NCBI RefSeq assembly: GCF_021869535.1
Contig: NW_026262690.1
Coordinates: 61,946,995 to 62,010,994, forward strand
From: Mytilus californianus
Lineage: Eukaryota > Mollusca > Bivalvia > Mytilida > Mytilidae
DNA length: 64,000 nt
Direction of reading: 5' to 3'
Below the pieces are notes generated by a model. The model saw only the letters and a program-made list of their open reading frames with translations, ran no database searches and had not been told where the DNA came from. Shown in pieces: positions 49,001 through 61,592 of the stretch. Every line of letters begins with the position of its first letter. Within the stretch, counting starts at the first letter, position 1. The translations under genes were made by a program, and so were the position numbers.

Positions 49001-52000
49001 TCCTAATGACATCAATTTACAAGCGACACACATAAATTACAAAATTGCCTGTGATGATAGGTCTGATTATTAATAAATTGTGCATAAAATTTCCTTTGCA
49101 ATTTTCATCCTTCAAACTCTGTTAATTTCTTGTGAGAACGACCAATTTTCTCCTTTTGGTCCAACTATAATGATCTAATTTCTAAGTATCACAGCCTTTT
49201 GTGAGTGACAATAATCATCATTTTTTCTCCAAGGTTTCAGAAAGTGACAGCCAAATGGTGACGGCAAAACTAAACCATTCTGTAATTGCTGATAAGATAT
49301 TAAATAGAGAAAAGTAATATCCATACAGATGGCCTTTTAAGCTTATTTTAAATGTCATATTAGGGAAGTATTTACTCAATGAAGACAAAGAGAAAATCTT
49401 TAGTGTCCAATTCCCACATTCAACAGTCACAGGATTTACTTTCATTCCTGTTCTGTGTGATATTTCCTGAAAGATTCACAGATTTTCAAATATGTTCCTG
49501 TGAGAATTCTTATTAATCAGAACAAATGCAACAAAAATCCTCTGCTAAAGATGGGAAAAATGTCAAAAAATTAAAAACTATTAAAAGGTAGAATACTATC
49601 ATGTTTTTAGATCAAACAGCAACAATTTTGATATTTCTTTATACCAAACTTGAATGTCAACATAGTTTTCAATAAGCCAGATGTTTTTATTGTCTTTATT
49701 TATCATTTCTGGCTGTTTACCTATCCTCTCCTTGTCATTGTGTCATTTGCAACATATTTCATTGCATAAATTGGAAACAATGTAAACTTGTGTCAGAAGA
49801 AAACTTTATTTATATAATAAACAACCAAATTTTTCAGCAGATTTAATCTAACAGTGTGTTAACCTTTCATAAAACTAGAGCATTTAGACGCTGTATCAAA
49901 ATATATGAAATACACTCTAGAAAAGGTCTGTGAAATTCTTGTGGAAAGATGTAAATATTTTTCTCTATCTTATCAGTTTCAATATTTTTCACAACTGTCG
50001 AGCCTAATGCAGAGGTTTTTTTTCAAATAAAATAATAGAACTGAAGAAAAACTACTCATTGTCCAATATAAGGGGACACAATGGACAAGGATTCTAAATT
50101 TCATCAGAAACTTATTTTCAGAAGTTTAAACTTTGAAAAACATATTTCAATGAAACATTCTTACACAACATTTTAGGCTAAAAAGCTAGCATACCTATTT
50201 ATAAATTAAGATAACTTCTAAATCTGTAAGATATAAAGCAGTTTTTGATTTTCCATAAAGGAATAGTACCACACTATGAAATCTTTTAGTTTTTCTTGAA
50301 ACTCTTACTTTCGTTCTTCTTCATGCCTTTACATTTCTTTCTTATGAATCATTTATTTCCGTCCTTTTTTCAATAAGGAAATGATAAGTTAAGATACTTT
50401 GTTTTCCCTTAAGAAATCAAGATAGTTATCTTACTATACTTAAATATCATAAATTTATTTTCTAGGAAATAATGTTGATTTTAGTGATTTCTTCTGAAGG
50501 TCTCAAATATTAAATCTTTTGTGGGTGTTTTATGATTCTGTGAAAATAAAGAGAGAATACTTATGAAATCGGAAAAGTGTTTCTTCCTTGAGAGGACTTG
50601 AAAAGTAAAATCACTTGAGAAAGGAAGTACCTCTTAAATAGATTAAAATTTACTTATAAACACTTATTGAAACAAAAAAGAAATAGGTATTGATGTATAA
50701 TTCTGACATATTGTTGATTTTGCAATTTTTTAACAATACATTAATAAAATTGAAACAAAGGGTTATATAAATGTCATATATACTACTTTTCATTGTAAAT
50801 TTATAAATCATATCGCATAAATTAATTGTCGAAATGTGCATCTGGTGCTTTAAAATTGGTACCATTAATGTTATTGAATAATAATCATTTTGAAAAAATA
50901 TTCTGAAAAAAAATGGTTTAAAAGTTTCAATCCTTGAATAAACGAAATCTAATTTTCCTCGATGTCTCCTATACATGGCTATAAATACTTATAATTAAGT
51001 GGAAACTAAATTCAAAACTTAAGATTCCACTTTTTTCATGATATTCTTATTTATACTAATTGTTGCAGTCATTTAAAAGGAAAAGGTTATTTGTTATAAA
51101 TTTGTAACTATATGGAGCTCTACTATTAAAGCTCAACAGACGCTTCTTTTCATCTTGACATTTTGATCTTTTTCCCTTTTTTTTTAGTGTAATAACTTAC
51201 TTCAGGGTCTAATGGATTTCTGATCACTTCTATAGAAAAGCATATCATGTTGATGAGAAATCCCAAGACAGACATAAGATTGTCATAAAATAATTAAACC
51301 CCTTCACCAAGGCACCTAATTCTAAAAATGAATTGTTAAAATTAATCACCAAATGGCTTAGAAATGGCCATTTTCTTTTCCTTTTTTTCAGCAAATTCTA
51401 TATAAACTGCTAGTTCACAACAGGAAGCCATATGAAAAGCTATTATGAAATAAAGAAATGTATTGCCTAATGTTCTAGCTATTGTGTCTTGGAATACATA
51501 ATTCAATAACAAAATTTCAAAATTTGTTTGAAGTGAATATTTCAAAGACAATAAAGTGAAAATATTGATGAGAATGCAGCCAGAAACATAAATGAACAAC
51601 TATCATTAAGGAAGGACTGGTGTTCCCTTAACACCTATCAATTCTTATCAATTCTGCCATAATTAATAGTTTCTTGAAATATATTTGCCAAAAAAAAATA
51701 TCAAATTCTAAGAGTACAAAATCAACAGATCCATGGCAGCTTGGTACTTTTTAGAATTGGAAAATTGCCATAGAACTGACAAAATTATTTGTAATGACCA
51801 AGACTAAAGAATAAAATGTAATATAATATTATGTATAGTATGTAAATAAGAAAGTATGAAAAAAGACTTCTATATTTCTCTAATAAGAGAGAAATATATA
51901 CATAATATCATTATAAAATCACAAGAAATCAATAAAGTTACATAGATACACAAAGAAAGAAACATTTTGACCATACATTGCTATGGTAAATGATTTTTGC

Positions 52001-52420
52001 TCTCTTTTTTTGTGAAAAACAAAATATAAATAATTGTCTGTATAATCTTGTATGTATGTACCTCTTGCAATAGTTTGAAAGAAAAGAAAATAGAAATATA
52101 TCCTTGCATGTATATTATTCCAATTGTTATTCTGCAGTCTCTCAGGGCCAGCCATAGGAGCTTAATAGCCCATCTTGATAGTTAGCCAGTGAAAATAAAA
52201 GATAAGAAAAATTAAACAATCAGGAGTGTTTTACCAAAGGTACCAAGGAATGTTCTCTTGGTATCTTTCGCCTCTTGTTTACTTACTTACAGACTTACGG
52301 AAAGCAGGCAAGTGGCAATTTTTTACTGGTATGATGGTAAGTTACTAAAGTACTACATATGTATACCTTTCATGTTCTGTGTACTGAGTGTTATAAAAAA
52401 TCAAATGTAAAATTACTTAC
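46006..52420 (-). other. PROX1: GT-AG intron of the PROX gene (phase 2)
   Basis: A 6,415-bp AT-rich intron with a GTAAGT donor and TTTCAG acceptor, splitting the Arg codon of WFSNFR. It contains one perfect long palindrome (46547-46588) and a trace of a dispersed repeat around 52253-52280 (TTGGTATCTTTCGCCTCTT). Otherwise I recognise nothing in it, and its short ORFs look like chance. Confidence 0.9.
46547..46588. repeat. Perfect palindrome, 20-bp arms, 2-base centre
   Basis: AATCTGAGACTACTATAACA and exact complement around CA, in the intron upstream (genomic right) of the 45.9-kb PROX exon. Confidence 0.97.
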
Positions 52421-52575
52421 CTAAAGTTGCTAAACCATTTGACAAGCTGTGCTGTATTATTCTTGTTGAACTTGACATCAGGGAAATACACCTTCAGTAT
52501 GGCTGAGCTTGGGTATCTTACATAGAAAAACATCAGCTTGGCTTTCCGTAGATGCATTGGTGTTAATGTAGAGGT
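52421..52575 (-). CDS. PROX1: Prospero/PROX exon: first part of the homeodomain
   Basis: This 155-bp exon encodes 51 residues plus two bases of an Arg codon. It starts [17 protein letters not shown] and runs to [10 protein letters not shown], which matches the N-terminal arm and helices 1-3 of the atypical homeodomain found only in Prospero/PROX proteins (Drosophila Prospero has nearly the same arm, PROX1 a close variant). The donor is a standard GTAAGT (complement of 52415-52420). The 5' boundary is set at 52575 because the conserved arm begins there, the phase agrees with the upstream exon, and the bases before it form a U12 branch site and terminal AC. No AG lies between an in-frame TGA upstream and the conserved arm, so a normal GT-AG boundary would not keep these residues. 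Confidence 0.96.
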
Positions 52576-52592
52576 GTAAGTATAGTTAAGGA
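52576..52592 (-). promoter_or_regulatory. U12 branch site and AC 3' splice site
   Basis: On the minus strand TCCTTAAC (52592-52585) is followed by TATACTTAC and then the first exon codon ACC. The candidate branch adenosine is 10-11 bases from the intron end, inside the narrow window known for U12 introns, and there is no polypyrimidine tract as expected for this class. Confidence 0.92.
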
Positions 52593-53892
52593 TAAATATT
52601 CATGTAATAATACTTTTTGGGTTGTATCAAAAATGTCACAAAGATATTACAATTTTCTACACAAATATTTTACATTTCATGATAGTATACATAAACAAGA
52701 TAACAGGAATTAAACAGTACAACAAACCACACCAACCAGCAGCACTTGACTCCTCAGAAAATTTTGAGGTACGGTTACGGGTACAAAGAAGGACAAACAA
52801 CAATAAACAAATAATGGTCAACATAGTCTGACTCGGTATCAAGGCACAGAATATGGTGGCGTTACTAGATTTACGTGGGAAATCCAGGAAACTTTGATAA
52901 CTATCAGTTATAACTTTTCAGTAGTTCAAATTCAGACATAAAGTAAAGGCTCAGCATTTCGCAGAAATTTCCATACAAGATTGATATCATGCAACTCCTG
53001 GAATGCCAAACAAAAAGATATGAGTATTTACGATTTCCTTTTAAAGAAAAATAGCGTAGGAGGTAGCATTTTTTTTTTAAATATTTTCTTACACATTGAC
53101 CCTCAAATTTGTCATGGTTCACTGCAAAAGGTGTCAATAATAACTTACGGGTAGACCTTCTATGGCACAAAAATCTTGTCGCAAGGGGCAAGGGAAACAA
53201 CAATTTAAAAGAATTTTTTGGGCCTAACAGTTATGTCACAATTTCTAATAAACTAATAACTAATTAGTTTTTTCCATCTGAAACTATTGAAATGATATCT
53301 TGATCAAATTTAAGTATTTACTCCATGGTACTTGATTGTACTAGTATGAAGTGTTCAAATATCTTTATAGATAACATGCTATGTGTATGAAATAAACATG
53401 ATAAAAACAAACAAATACCAAATTCTTGGCTTAAAATCAAATTTTTCTTCATTTCAGATAAAAGTTCAATAATTAAACTAAACTTATATAATGTCTATTT
53501 TAAAACACTTGAAATCTTTTCAAAGTCCAAAATACATGCACCATACACCTAAAAGTTAAACAAATCAGTATCACTCAGAATGTAAGATTTCTGAAATAAA
53601 ATCCATTTATTTATCAAATCATATTTCAAAACCAAATTTTCAAGTTTTTGATAATTTTTTGGTCCAATATAAAAGGATAACATCTAGACATCATTTTCTT
53701 TCACTAGTAGATATTTATGACATGCCCACTTATTGTGAAATGAGAACTCAGAAATGCAAATAAACATATTTGGGGAATGTATAATTTCTATAAACAATAT
53801 TCCAACATTCTTAAAATTGACTTATTACAACTATGTTAACTCCTAAATGCTTAATTACTTGATTGTTACAGTAAATGACTGCATACATAAAA

Positions 53893-53970
53893 GTGCATAG
53901 TACTTGTTGCTTTTGTCAATAACCAGAGGATTAAGAGACGTGCATAGTACTTGTTGGTTTGGTCAATAAC
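53893..53970. repeat. 31-bp direct repeat, two copies 47 bp apart
   Basis: GTGCATAGTACTTGTTGC/G then TTTTGTCAATAAC or TTTGGTCAATAAC, at 53893-53923 and 53940-53970, inside the U12 intron. Confidence 0.9.
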
Positions 53971-54357
53971 AAGATTCCTTTCCACCCTGGGTAGGTGTAA
54001 AAGTTTATAATATGATAATTTTAAGTCAAGGTACAGTATTACACAAAAGATGTGTATTCAGAGAGGCCATAAGGGCATTATGTCAAACTGAGGATAGGAT
54101 AGATAACCAACATTTTACACACCAAAACAAACAAATAAAAATCTACAAGAACACATGAAGACTGTTGTAGTTGAAAGAAAAAAAATTGTGAATATTAAGC
54201 TGGGACATACATTATTAAAAACATTCAAACCATGGTAAAAATAGTTAAGAAAAATCTCTATCTTCCTGACCATAAATATACACATACCTTTCAAATGCAA
54301 AAATGAGGGGACCAGAAATCTATTGATGCAGATTTTCAACATTTTGCCAAGCTATCA

Positions 54358-54410
54358 ACAAAGGCAGATTTAGGGGGAGGGGGCCAGGGTGCCCCTCCCT
54401 TATGGAGCTA
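54358..54410. mobile_element. Half of a hAT-like miniature element
   Basis: GGCAGATTTAGGGGGAGGGG and GGGTGCCCCTCCCTT resemble one end of the GGCGGATCCAGGGGG elements (compare 32738-32866). The opposite end is missing. Confidence 0.45.
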
Positions 54411-57400
54411 CATTTATGGTTAATTCATACTTTTTAACTGTTCCACTCCAAACGTTTGCTATTCTTTATTGTTTTCTTGTTGAATTTACAATAGTTAATC
54501 ATCAGAGCAAAATTACAAGTTAAATGATGTAAATATCAATATTTATAAGTAATGGTACAAATTTTGGTAAGAGAAATGATATAGTTGATGTAGTTCAAGT
54601 AATTTTGCCATATTAAAACCCTAAAGGTGTCAAAACGGCATTATCCAGTCATGTTTCTAAAATTTTTATCAGTACATAATATTTTAGAAACACTTGTACA
54701 CATTTGTTTGTGTAACAAGATGTAAAATATACATATGGCATGAAAAATAGTACCAGTGTTCTGTTATTTCAATATTTTCTTGCCATTCGGAAGGACCCAA
54801 ATCCCAGAAATTCAACTCAGACTATCTAAAATAAAACTCTTTGTTAAACGAAGAAAAAATGATGAAGATCAGTGCATTAAAGCAAGTCTGATATGCCTGT
54901 CTGGAAATAACAGATGAATGTCTTTTGTAAAATTGGAATCACAATTATAACATTACCATCAGTAATTTAAGGTGATATAAATCATTTTAAGTGAAACAGA
55001 AAATTGTTTCTAAGAACAAAACAGGTATTGATAATGCCTTTGAGAAGACTAAACATAATCTGCAGACTTTGATCTTGGCAAGGAAACCATTCAGATAGAA
55101 AAATTCTGAAAACTTAAGGAAATTACAGCATATTTAATAAATTGATTCCCAGACCAATCTACCTTATTTTCACATAAAGTCATTTCCTTGTCATAAAAAT
55201 ATAATTTCTAGAATTTAAAGGTTATTATCATTTCCTTTGTTTAGTGTGATAAAGCTGCAATTGACTATAGTCTTGTTTCATTCTAGATCCTGTTCAAAGA
55301 TATTTTTTAAAGATTTAAGACCAAGCCAGACATAGTTCTTCAAGGCATTCTTCAGAGATCTGAGTTTTATGGCAAGTCTCAATTTTTCTGTAATATCGGA
55401 AAAGAAATAAAGAGCTTCTTATGCCATGATTGAAATACATGTAGTTACAATAAGAGCTGCAATTTCAAACATTTACGGTCATCCGAAAAAGTATTTGGTT
55501 TATATTAACCAAATTTGAAATATTGATTTATAATTTATACTTAATGGATTATTTATGTCCAGTGACAAATATAACATGCATATTCAGGACCATAGCATGT
55601 TAATGACATAAAATATTATCTGCTTTGCTGAGTCAGATTTTTTAAAGTAAAAGATCACAAAGCAACAGACTGCAGGAAAAAATGTCATCGGACCAAATGA
55701 CTCTTGAGTAAACCAATGTTGGCTTTTTCACCTAAAAGCTGCATGCATTAACGAGACCAGCAAGTACCAATTTTAAAGACTTTGTGTTTTAGATAGCCAA
55801 GGATTTAATCTACACTGGAAAGTACTTATAAATGTTATACTTTATGTAATAAAAAGTCATATTTTTCTTAGGACCCAAATTTTGATAGGCTTATGTCTTG
55901 TCAAAGAAGGAAAAATGTAAGTGAGTTTGTCCTATTAAACTCAACATATAAAAGAGCATTGTATACTCATTGTAACAGATCCAACAAATATAAATTGGTG
56001 TCAATGTTGTTTTCACAGTATATTTTAGTCATGCTATATTAATGTCTGACTGAATTTCTCTATGTACCATTTATATGGTCATACAGATTTTTTTTATTAA
56101 ATTTATTATATGGTAACTACCCCACAAACATGACATATTTTTTTACCATACGAAATTGACCATAAAAAACATTTCACGAGAACATTTATTCAATTTACTC
56201 TTTTTATTTTTAGCGTAAAAGACAGAGAAAAACATGTCTTATTTGCTTTATGACCAATAAAAGTCGAAACCAATCGTATCCAACTGATATCTTAAAGAAT
56301 ACGTCTGTCTTGTCTTTATCTCCACCTCAAAGCTAATTCCATTTGGGACTCATCCAATTCTGGTATCGCTTCATCAGCTTTTAAGAGCCAATAAGTTTTC
56401 ATTTGTAAAAGTACCGCATAACAAGCCACATTCAATTTGTATCCAGCCTTTCTTCACAAAGATATCTAATTTTCTTAATAGCATCAGTGTCCTTATGAAG
56501 TGAAGACTCTCAACAAATAGTAAGATAATAGTTTTTCAATACACTTGTGTTTTGGTATCCTTTTGTGTTAAGAAACTCAATTAGGCGGCCGTCTACAAAC
56601 ACATGTTTCCCTGGGGAGGCCTCTGATTTCCTCAGTCATCTTTTAATGTTGTGTTTTCCACTTTACTAATGCACATTTACTACATCTTTAATTAATATTT
56701 AATAAAAGTGGATACAACTTTATACAAATTAGTGATCAATTTTATTCTAAACAAGATGAAATCAACACTAGCCATCCATTTCTGGATGAAAAGAAGTTGG
56801 TTTATTGTTAAGTGACTAAGAAAGAAAAAAGCCAATTTCATTAAAGTTATTGAGTAGCATTGGGATCTGAGGAAAACAAATTTGTTTCATCTAAGCTTGT
56901 TGCTTTTGTAGGGGGAAATTATTTCTAATCAAGTTTGAAGATCCAGCTAATTGATTGACTAAAGAAATACATTTTTTGAAATTCTTTTCTTTTTCTGTCA
57001 ATTAGATTGATAAGCACTGGGAATAAAAAACAATAAATGTTCTGTTATTTTTTTCTTAGTCACATCATTCATCTTCGATCATACTTTATAAAGTTCAAAC
57101 AAAAAAAAATAGAAGAGGACTTTGCCAAAAGAAAACTTCCCAAATATTTGATATAAGACATTACTTCATGTTATGGTTAGTTCTTTTTGAGACATTTAGT
57201 ATGCAAGAAGTTAAAATACTAGGCTCCAAAATATCAATTTTCTTTTATTTTCCTTTTTTAACTTTTCTATAGGATGTAAGAAAAGATTTTTATTATTTCC
57301 TTGAATAATCAGGAAAGATAATCTAAACTTAATAATAAAGAAATTATTTCTTGGAAAACATCTTTTGATTATAATAAAGTTATAAAATTAATTCAACTTT

Positions 57401-58650
57401 AACAAAAGAAACCGATTTGTTTATATAAATACTGTCAAAGATTCAAAATTTGACAAATCATGAGTAGTAGACCAAATGTTACACAGTTTTAATTTATTCC
57501 TTGGAAGCAGGCAATATATAAGAGAGAATAAAGTGGTATATATTTCATTTTGATTAAGTTGCTGTAATTACTACTGCCACGAATATATTACTTGAGCAAC
57601 AGGTGTAATGCCTTCAGGACAAGGAATATGGTAAAATATCGTAAAACTAGATACTGATGAATACGGTGTAATATTGGAACATTGGTCGTTAATGACAAAG
57701 GATGCAACATGTTTTTGTCACAAGGAAAAAACATGATAAAATGAAAAATTATCAATCTATTTTTTTTTAAAAAGGCCATCCTAGAATGATTAAATTTCAC
57801 CAACACAAAAAGGTTAAGTCAAAAATTATTATTCACTAAAAATCCAAATATGGACAGGCGTAGAAAATTTTCTTGGTAAATAACATCAATTTTTTTCCAT
57901 GATACAGACATCGGAGACAAATTTAGTAACTCAATACCTCAATAAACTTTGCCACATATTGCAAGTCCCATCAAACTGAAAATTCTTCGAAATTTAATAT
58001 TTATTTTGTAACAATATATTTTTTCAACAATAAAGTAATTTGAAGTCTTGAGACAAAGTATTGACATTTTCTATCATTTATCATTTCCTTTGTATATTTA
58101 CATCAAGTCCTGTGTTTATTTTTTGCAACAGTTTGTCAGATAAGTTCATTGACTTTTTTCTTCAAGATAACAAGTCAGACAGAAATGAGTTTCCAAAGTC
58201 AAAACTTAAAATTTCTATAACTAAATTAAATCATTAGTCATTGTTCAAAAATAATAATATTTCAGATATAATTTTTCATGGGCTTTCTAAATTTCTTATA
58301 TTTCTGTAGGTAATGGGTGAACAAACTGAAAAAAATTTTTCAATAAAATACACATTTGCTCTTGGTCTGTGTATAGAATACGTAAAAAACCATGAAATCA
58401 TTAGTATCCTTTTACATACAATTTTCCTTAATCCACTGAAATTGGCGTTGAAGAAAATAATTAAACTATATAGTATGCTTCGTTTTAAAATGATCTTTTT
58501 GGGCAAATATTGTGATTTTTTAAGATTTTTGTATTACTAAACTGCAATAATGAAAAATTATATATATATACTTGCAAGTTAATTATCTCCCTTAGAGCAA
58601 ATATGTAACAGAAATGATAAGGTTTGTTTGGGTTTAAATACCACTATATC

Positions 58651-58989
58651 ATGGTGGCCAGTTTTTATTGGCGGAAGAAGCCAGAGTACCTGGAAAGGCC
58701 TCCAGCAATCCTTGTAAATAACTTTAATAATGATTATGTAGTTGAAAACACCTTGCTACAAGTGAGTGGGTTTTAGGGCTGTCAAGTTTTCATGAAGCAA
58801 ATGCTGAGATTTTGCAAAAATTGTAAAGATCAAAGAAAAAAACAATAGATCAAAGGAAAATGCCACCTAATAATCATGAAAATGTGTGAGTCTCATGCAA
58901 AATACGTGAGACTTGACAGCACTGTGGTTTCGAACTCACAACATGAGAGTTGAAAGGCTAGTTATCATTGTAGAGGAACTACTTAGACC
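58651..58989 (-). mobile_element. tRNA-derived SINE
   Basis: On the minus strand the element starts GGTCTAAGTAGTTCCTCTAC (58989 down) and has TGAGTTCGAAACC (about 58926-58938), a good match to the pol III B box GGTTCGANNCC at the tRNA-like spacing; the A box is poor. The body runs down to TCCGCC-like GCCAATAAAAACTGGCCACC near 58655, which I know as a common mollusc repeat segment. An inner part at 58775-58915 may be a nested insertion (GGCTGTCAAG and its CTTGACAGC complement flank it). Confidence 0.65.
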
Positions 58990-59812
58990 ATTTGTTCATA
59001 GAGGCAATGAAAAGACATGGTTAATCTAAAAAGAGGTACTGGTATAAAACAAAATAGTTCTTTATCTTTGACATTCTAAAGATAAAACCCATTGAAGGAA
59101 AAGCATGCATGTTTGTGAGTTTGATTAACTTGAACTAATTCTACATCAGATGATTGAGTAGGTCTTGGCACCTGGAAAACACAACATGTCAGTATGGAAA
59201 TGTCAACATCTAGATTTGGAACATTGACAGTGTGAGAAAGTTTCTATATGGAATTTTCTTATTGAACTTTTGTCAACCTATCTATTGTTTAAAGTGATGT
59301 GTCACATTATGAACTAAGACAGTTTCTACTACCAAGGTTGTAATGATTCACTGCTGATGCACACCTGCAAATACCATGTACAAGATGTGATGTTTTCAAA
59401 ACTACAAATCATATCTATTCTGTCAACAGAGGTCCTGCAACACTCTGTGAAATGAAGTACATTTGAAATTCCTACATTAAGTTTTATTTACACTTCAAGT
59501 GACAAAGTTACCACAATTATTTTGGAAATGAGCTAATGGAAATTAATACAGACATAAAGATTTGGTAGCTTCATTATAATAAACTTATGATGTCTTCCAT
59601 CACAACGTGAACAACAGTTGATGCTGCGACAGAAACAGCATACCTTAAGTTTGATTTCGCCATGATATTCTGTTACTCTCTTCAAAGATGAGACAAAAGT
59701 TTAAAAAACGTCTTGACACATTAAATGTGGCAACATACCTCCTTCTAAAGTCATTTGGTCCTTAAAGCATATTGTATTTTTCAATTGAAATTTTTTCTTA
59801 GACTTATAAATA

Positions 59813-59864
59813 AAAGCTTGTTGTCTCATAGGAAATCATACCACTCTTCTTATTTTTATATTGC
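59813..59864 (-). repeat. AAGAAGATGTGG dispersed repeat, short copy 9
   Basis: In + reading TTGTTGTCTCATAGGAAATC and ATACCACTCTTCTTATTTTT, the terminal module of the family, inside the U12 intron. Confidence 0.75.
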
Positions 59865-61164
59865 TTAACAAATAGACTAGGTTCAATGATGTGGTTCCCT
59901 ACCTTAAAAGTATCTATAAAGCCTGGAACAATTAAATTCTATAGAATGCACTACATCATGTTCATCCTTTTTATATATAAAGAATGTTAAGTATCCCTGT
60001 TTAATTTGTTATTATAACTAAATGTCAGGACAGAATAATTATCTAAATTTCTACTTCTAATGTCTAACAAGTGAACTCCTACTGTGACATAAAAGGAAAG
60101 AAATATGCTTCTCAGTACTTAGTTGGTGATTTGAATATATTACAATTTAGAGAAAAAATATACGAAGGCCAGCCTTAATCTAAAGTTTTCAAGTTTGAAG
60201 AAAACAAAATTTATGCTTGAAAGGATACTAACAACATCAAAAGTATGGTAATTCAAGATTAAAGTATGTCCATTAAGGAATATTTCATATCTTAATGGCA
60301 CTGCAACTTGATCTCCGAAACGCCCTCTTCCCTCTCTAAAGGAAAATGACTTTTATTAATTATTTATAAAGTGTGATCATCATCACTGCTTAAGTTGTTG
60401 GTTGTGTTTATAAATGCTTGGATGATATTTGATTCAAAGTAACAACAATAAGAAGTCTCACGAGCTTTGTGATCATTACTGGACATATTCCCCATTACTA
60501 ACTGTTAAAAGATCACTTAACACTCAAACACAATTAACTTACACATGACTACCTGACCAGAAACATTCGGAACTTTTCAATAAAACAAGATCAATGTTTC
60601 TTGCCTCAAAACCCTTGACAATTACAGTCTTCAAAATTTTCTTAGGAACGGACTTGATATCTTTTAATAATTCATAACTTAGGCATCAAGAATTCATTGT
60701 TAATTCATACACCAATTACATTAGCATCTTTCGCTGCTCGGTTTGAGTTTGAATTAAGATAACTTCACCTCAAGAGGCTGTCTTTATAATTTGTGAATTT
60801 CTTAAAATGTACATTCTTGAAAGTTGCAAATTTCAATTAGTTTGTTCATTCGGGTGAAGACTGTTTACTGTTAAGATTATCTTTCAGCATTTATGGAAGA
60901 TTAAATTCTGTCTCAATTTCAATAAAACCCATTAAAGGTCTCTTTTGTCATCAACAGAATAAAAGACTGTCATGCTGTGTTTAAAAATGGACATTTATAT
61001 CAAACTGAATGATAAAATGAATAACAAACTGTTAGGGTAAAAATTGCCTGAAAGTAAAAAAGAACGAAGTAGTATTTCCACTAAGTTTTCATATGATTCA
61101 AAAATTTACATGACACACTGATACAATGCTTCATGAATCATTTAGCTATCAAATTGTTGGAAAT

Positions 61165-61592
61165 CTTAAAGAAAAATAAATGGGAAATGTGTCCATGGGA
61201 CACAGATGATGCCCATGCTTGCATATAACTTTATAAAGGGATATAACTCAAGAACTGTAAAAGTGACACTACCCAAATTGCACTTGATCTGAGTTTTGTG
61301 GTAATAAGCATTGTGCATAAGTTTCATAACATTTGGTTGAGGCAAACTAAAGTTAGAGAACAGAAACAAATATTTCAGGAATTTTTCCATTTGTAAAGGG
61401 GCATAACTCTAGTGACACCACCAAAATTCAAACTTGATCTGTGTTTTATGGTAATAAGTATTGTGTATAAGTTTCATAACATTTGGTTGAGGCAAACTAA
61501 AGTTAGAGAACGGAAACCAATTTTGGGACGTATGTACAGACAGACAAGGGTAAAAGTTAATGCCCCCTCTGCTATGGCAGGGGCATAAAAAA
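61165..61592 (+). repeat. Tandem-unit element with ~160-bp period (two units), diverged relative of 30.3 kb
   Basis: Units start at 61235 (AAAGGGATATAACTC) and 61395 (AAAGGGGCATAACTC), both holding ATAAGTTTCATAACATTTGG and GGCAAACTAAAGTTAGAG. It ends ACAGACAGACAAGGG…TTAATGCCCCCTCTGC…GGCAGGGGCAT, a small inverted end. Sits in the U12 intron, 1.6-2.0 kb from the donor. Confidence 0.88.

Noticed and set aside
50650-50976. 108-residue ORF in the PROX intron as an extra exon
   Set aside because: AT-biased residues (Ile, Phe, Tyr, Asn, Lys), no splice-site pair in phase, no Prospero similarity.
52550-52560. First AG inside the homeodomain exon (CGGAAAG) as an ordinary acceptor
   Set aside because: It would remove LTPMHLRK, which is conserved in Prospero proteins, and there is no polypyrimidine tract; the U12 signals fit better.
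58921-58989. Functional tRNA gene
   Set aside because: B box is good but the A box and acceptor stem are not tRNA-like, and the segment continues into a repeat body; a SINE head.
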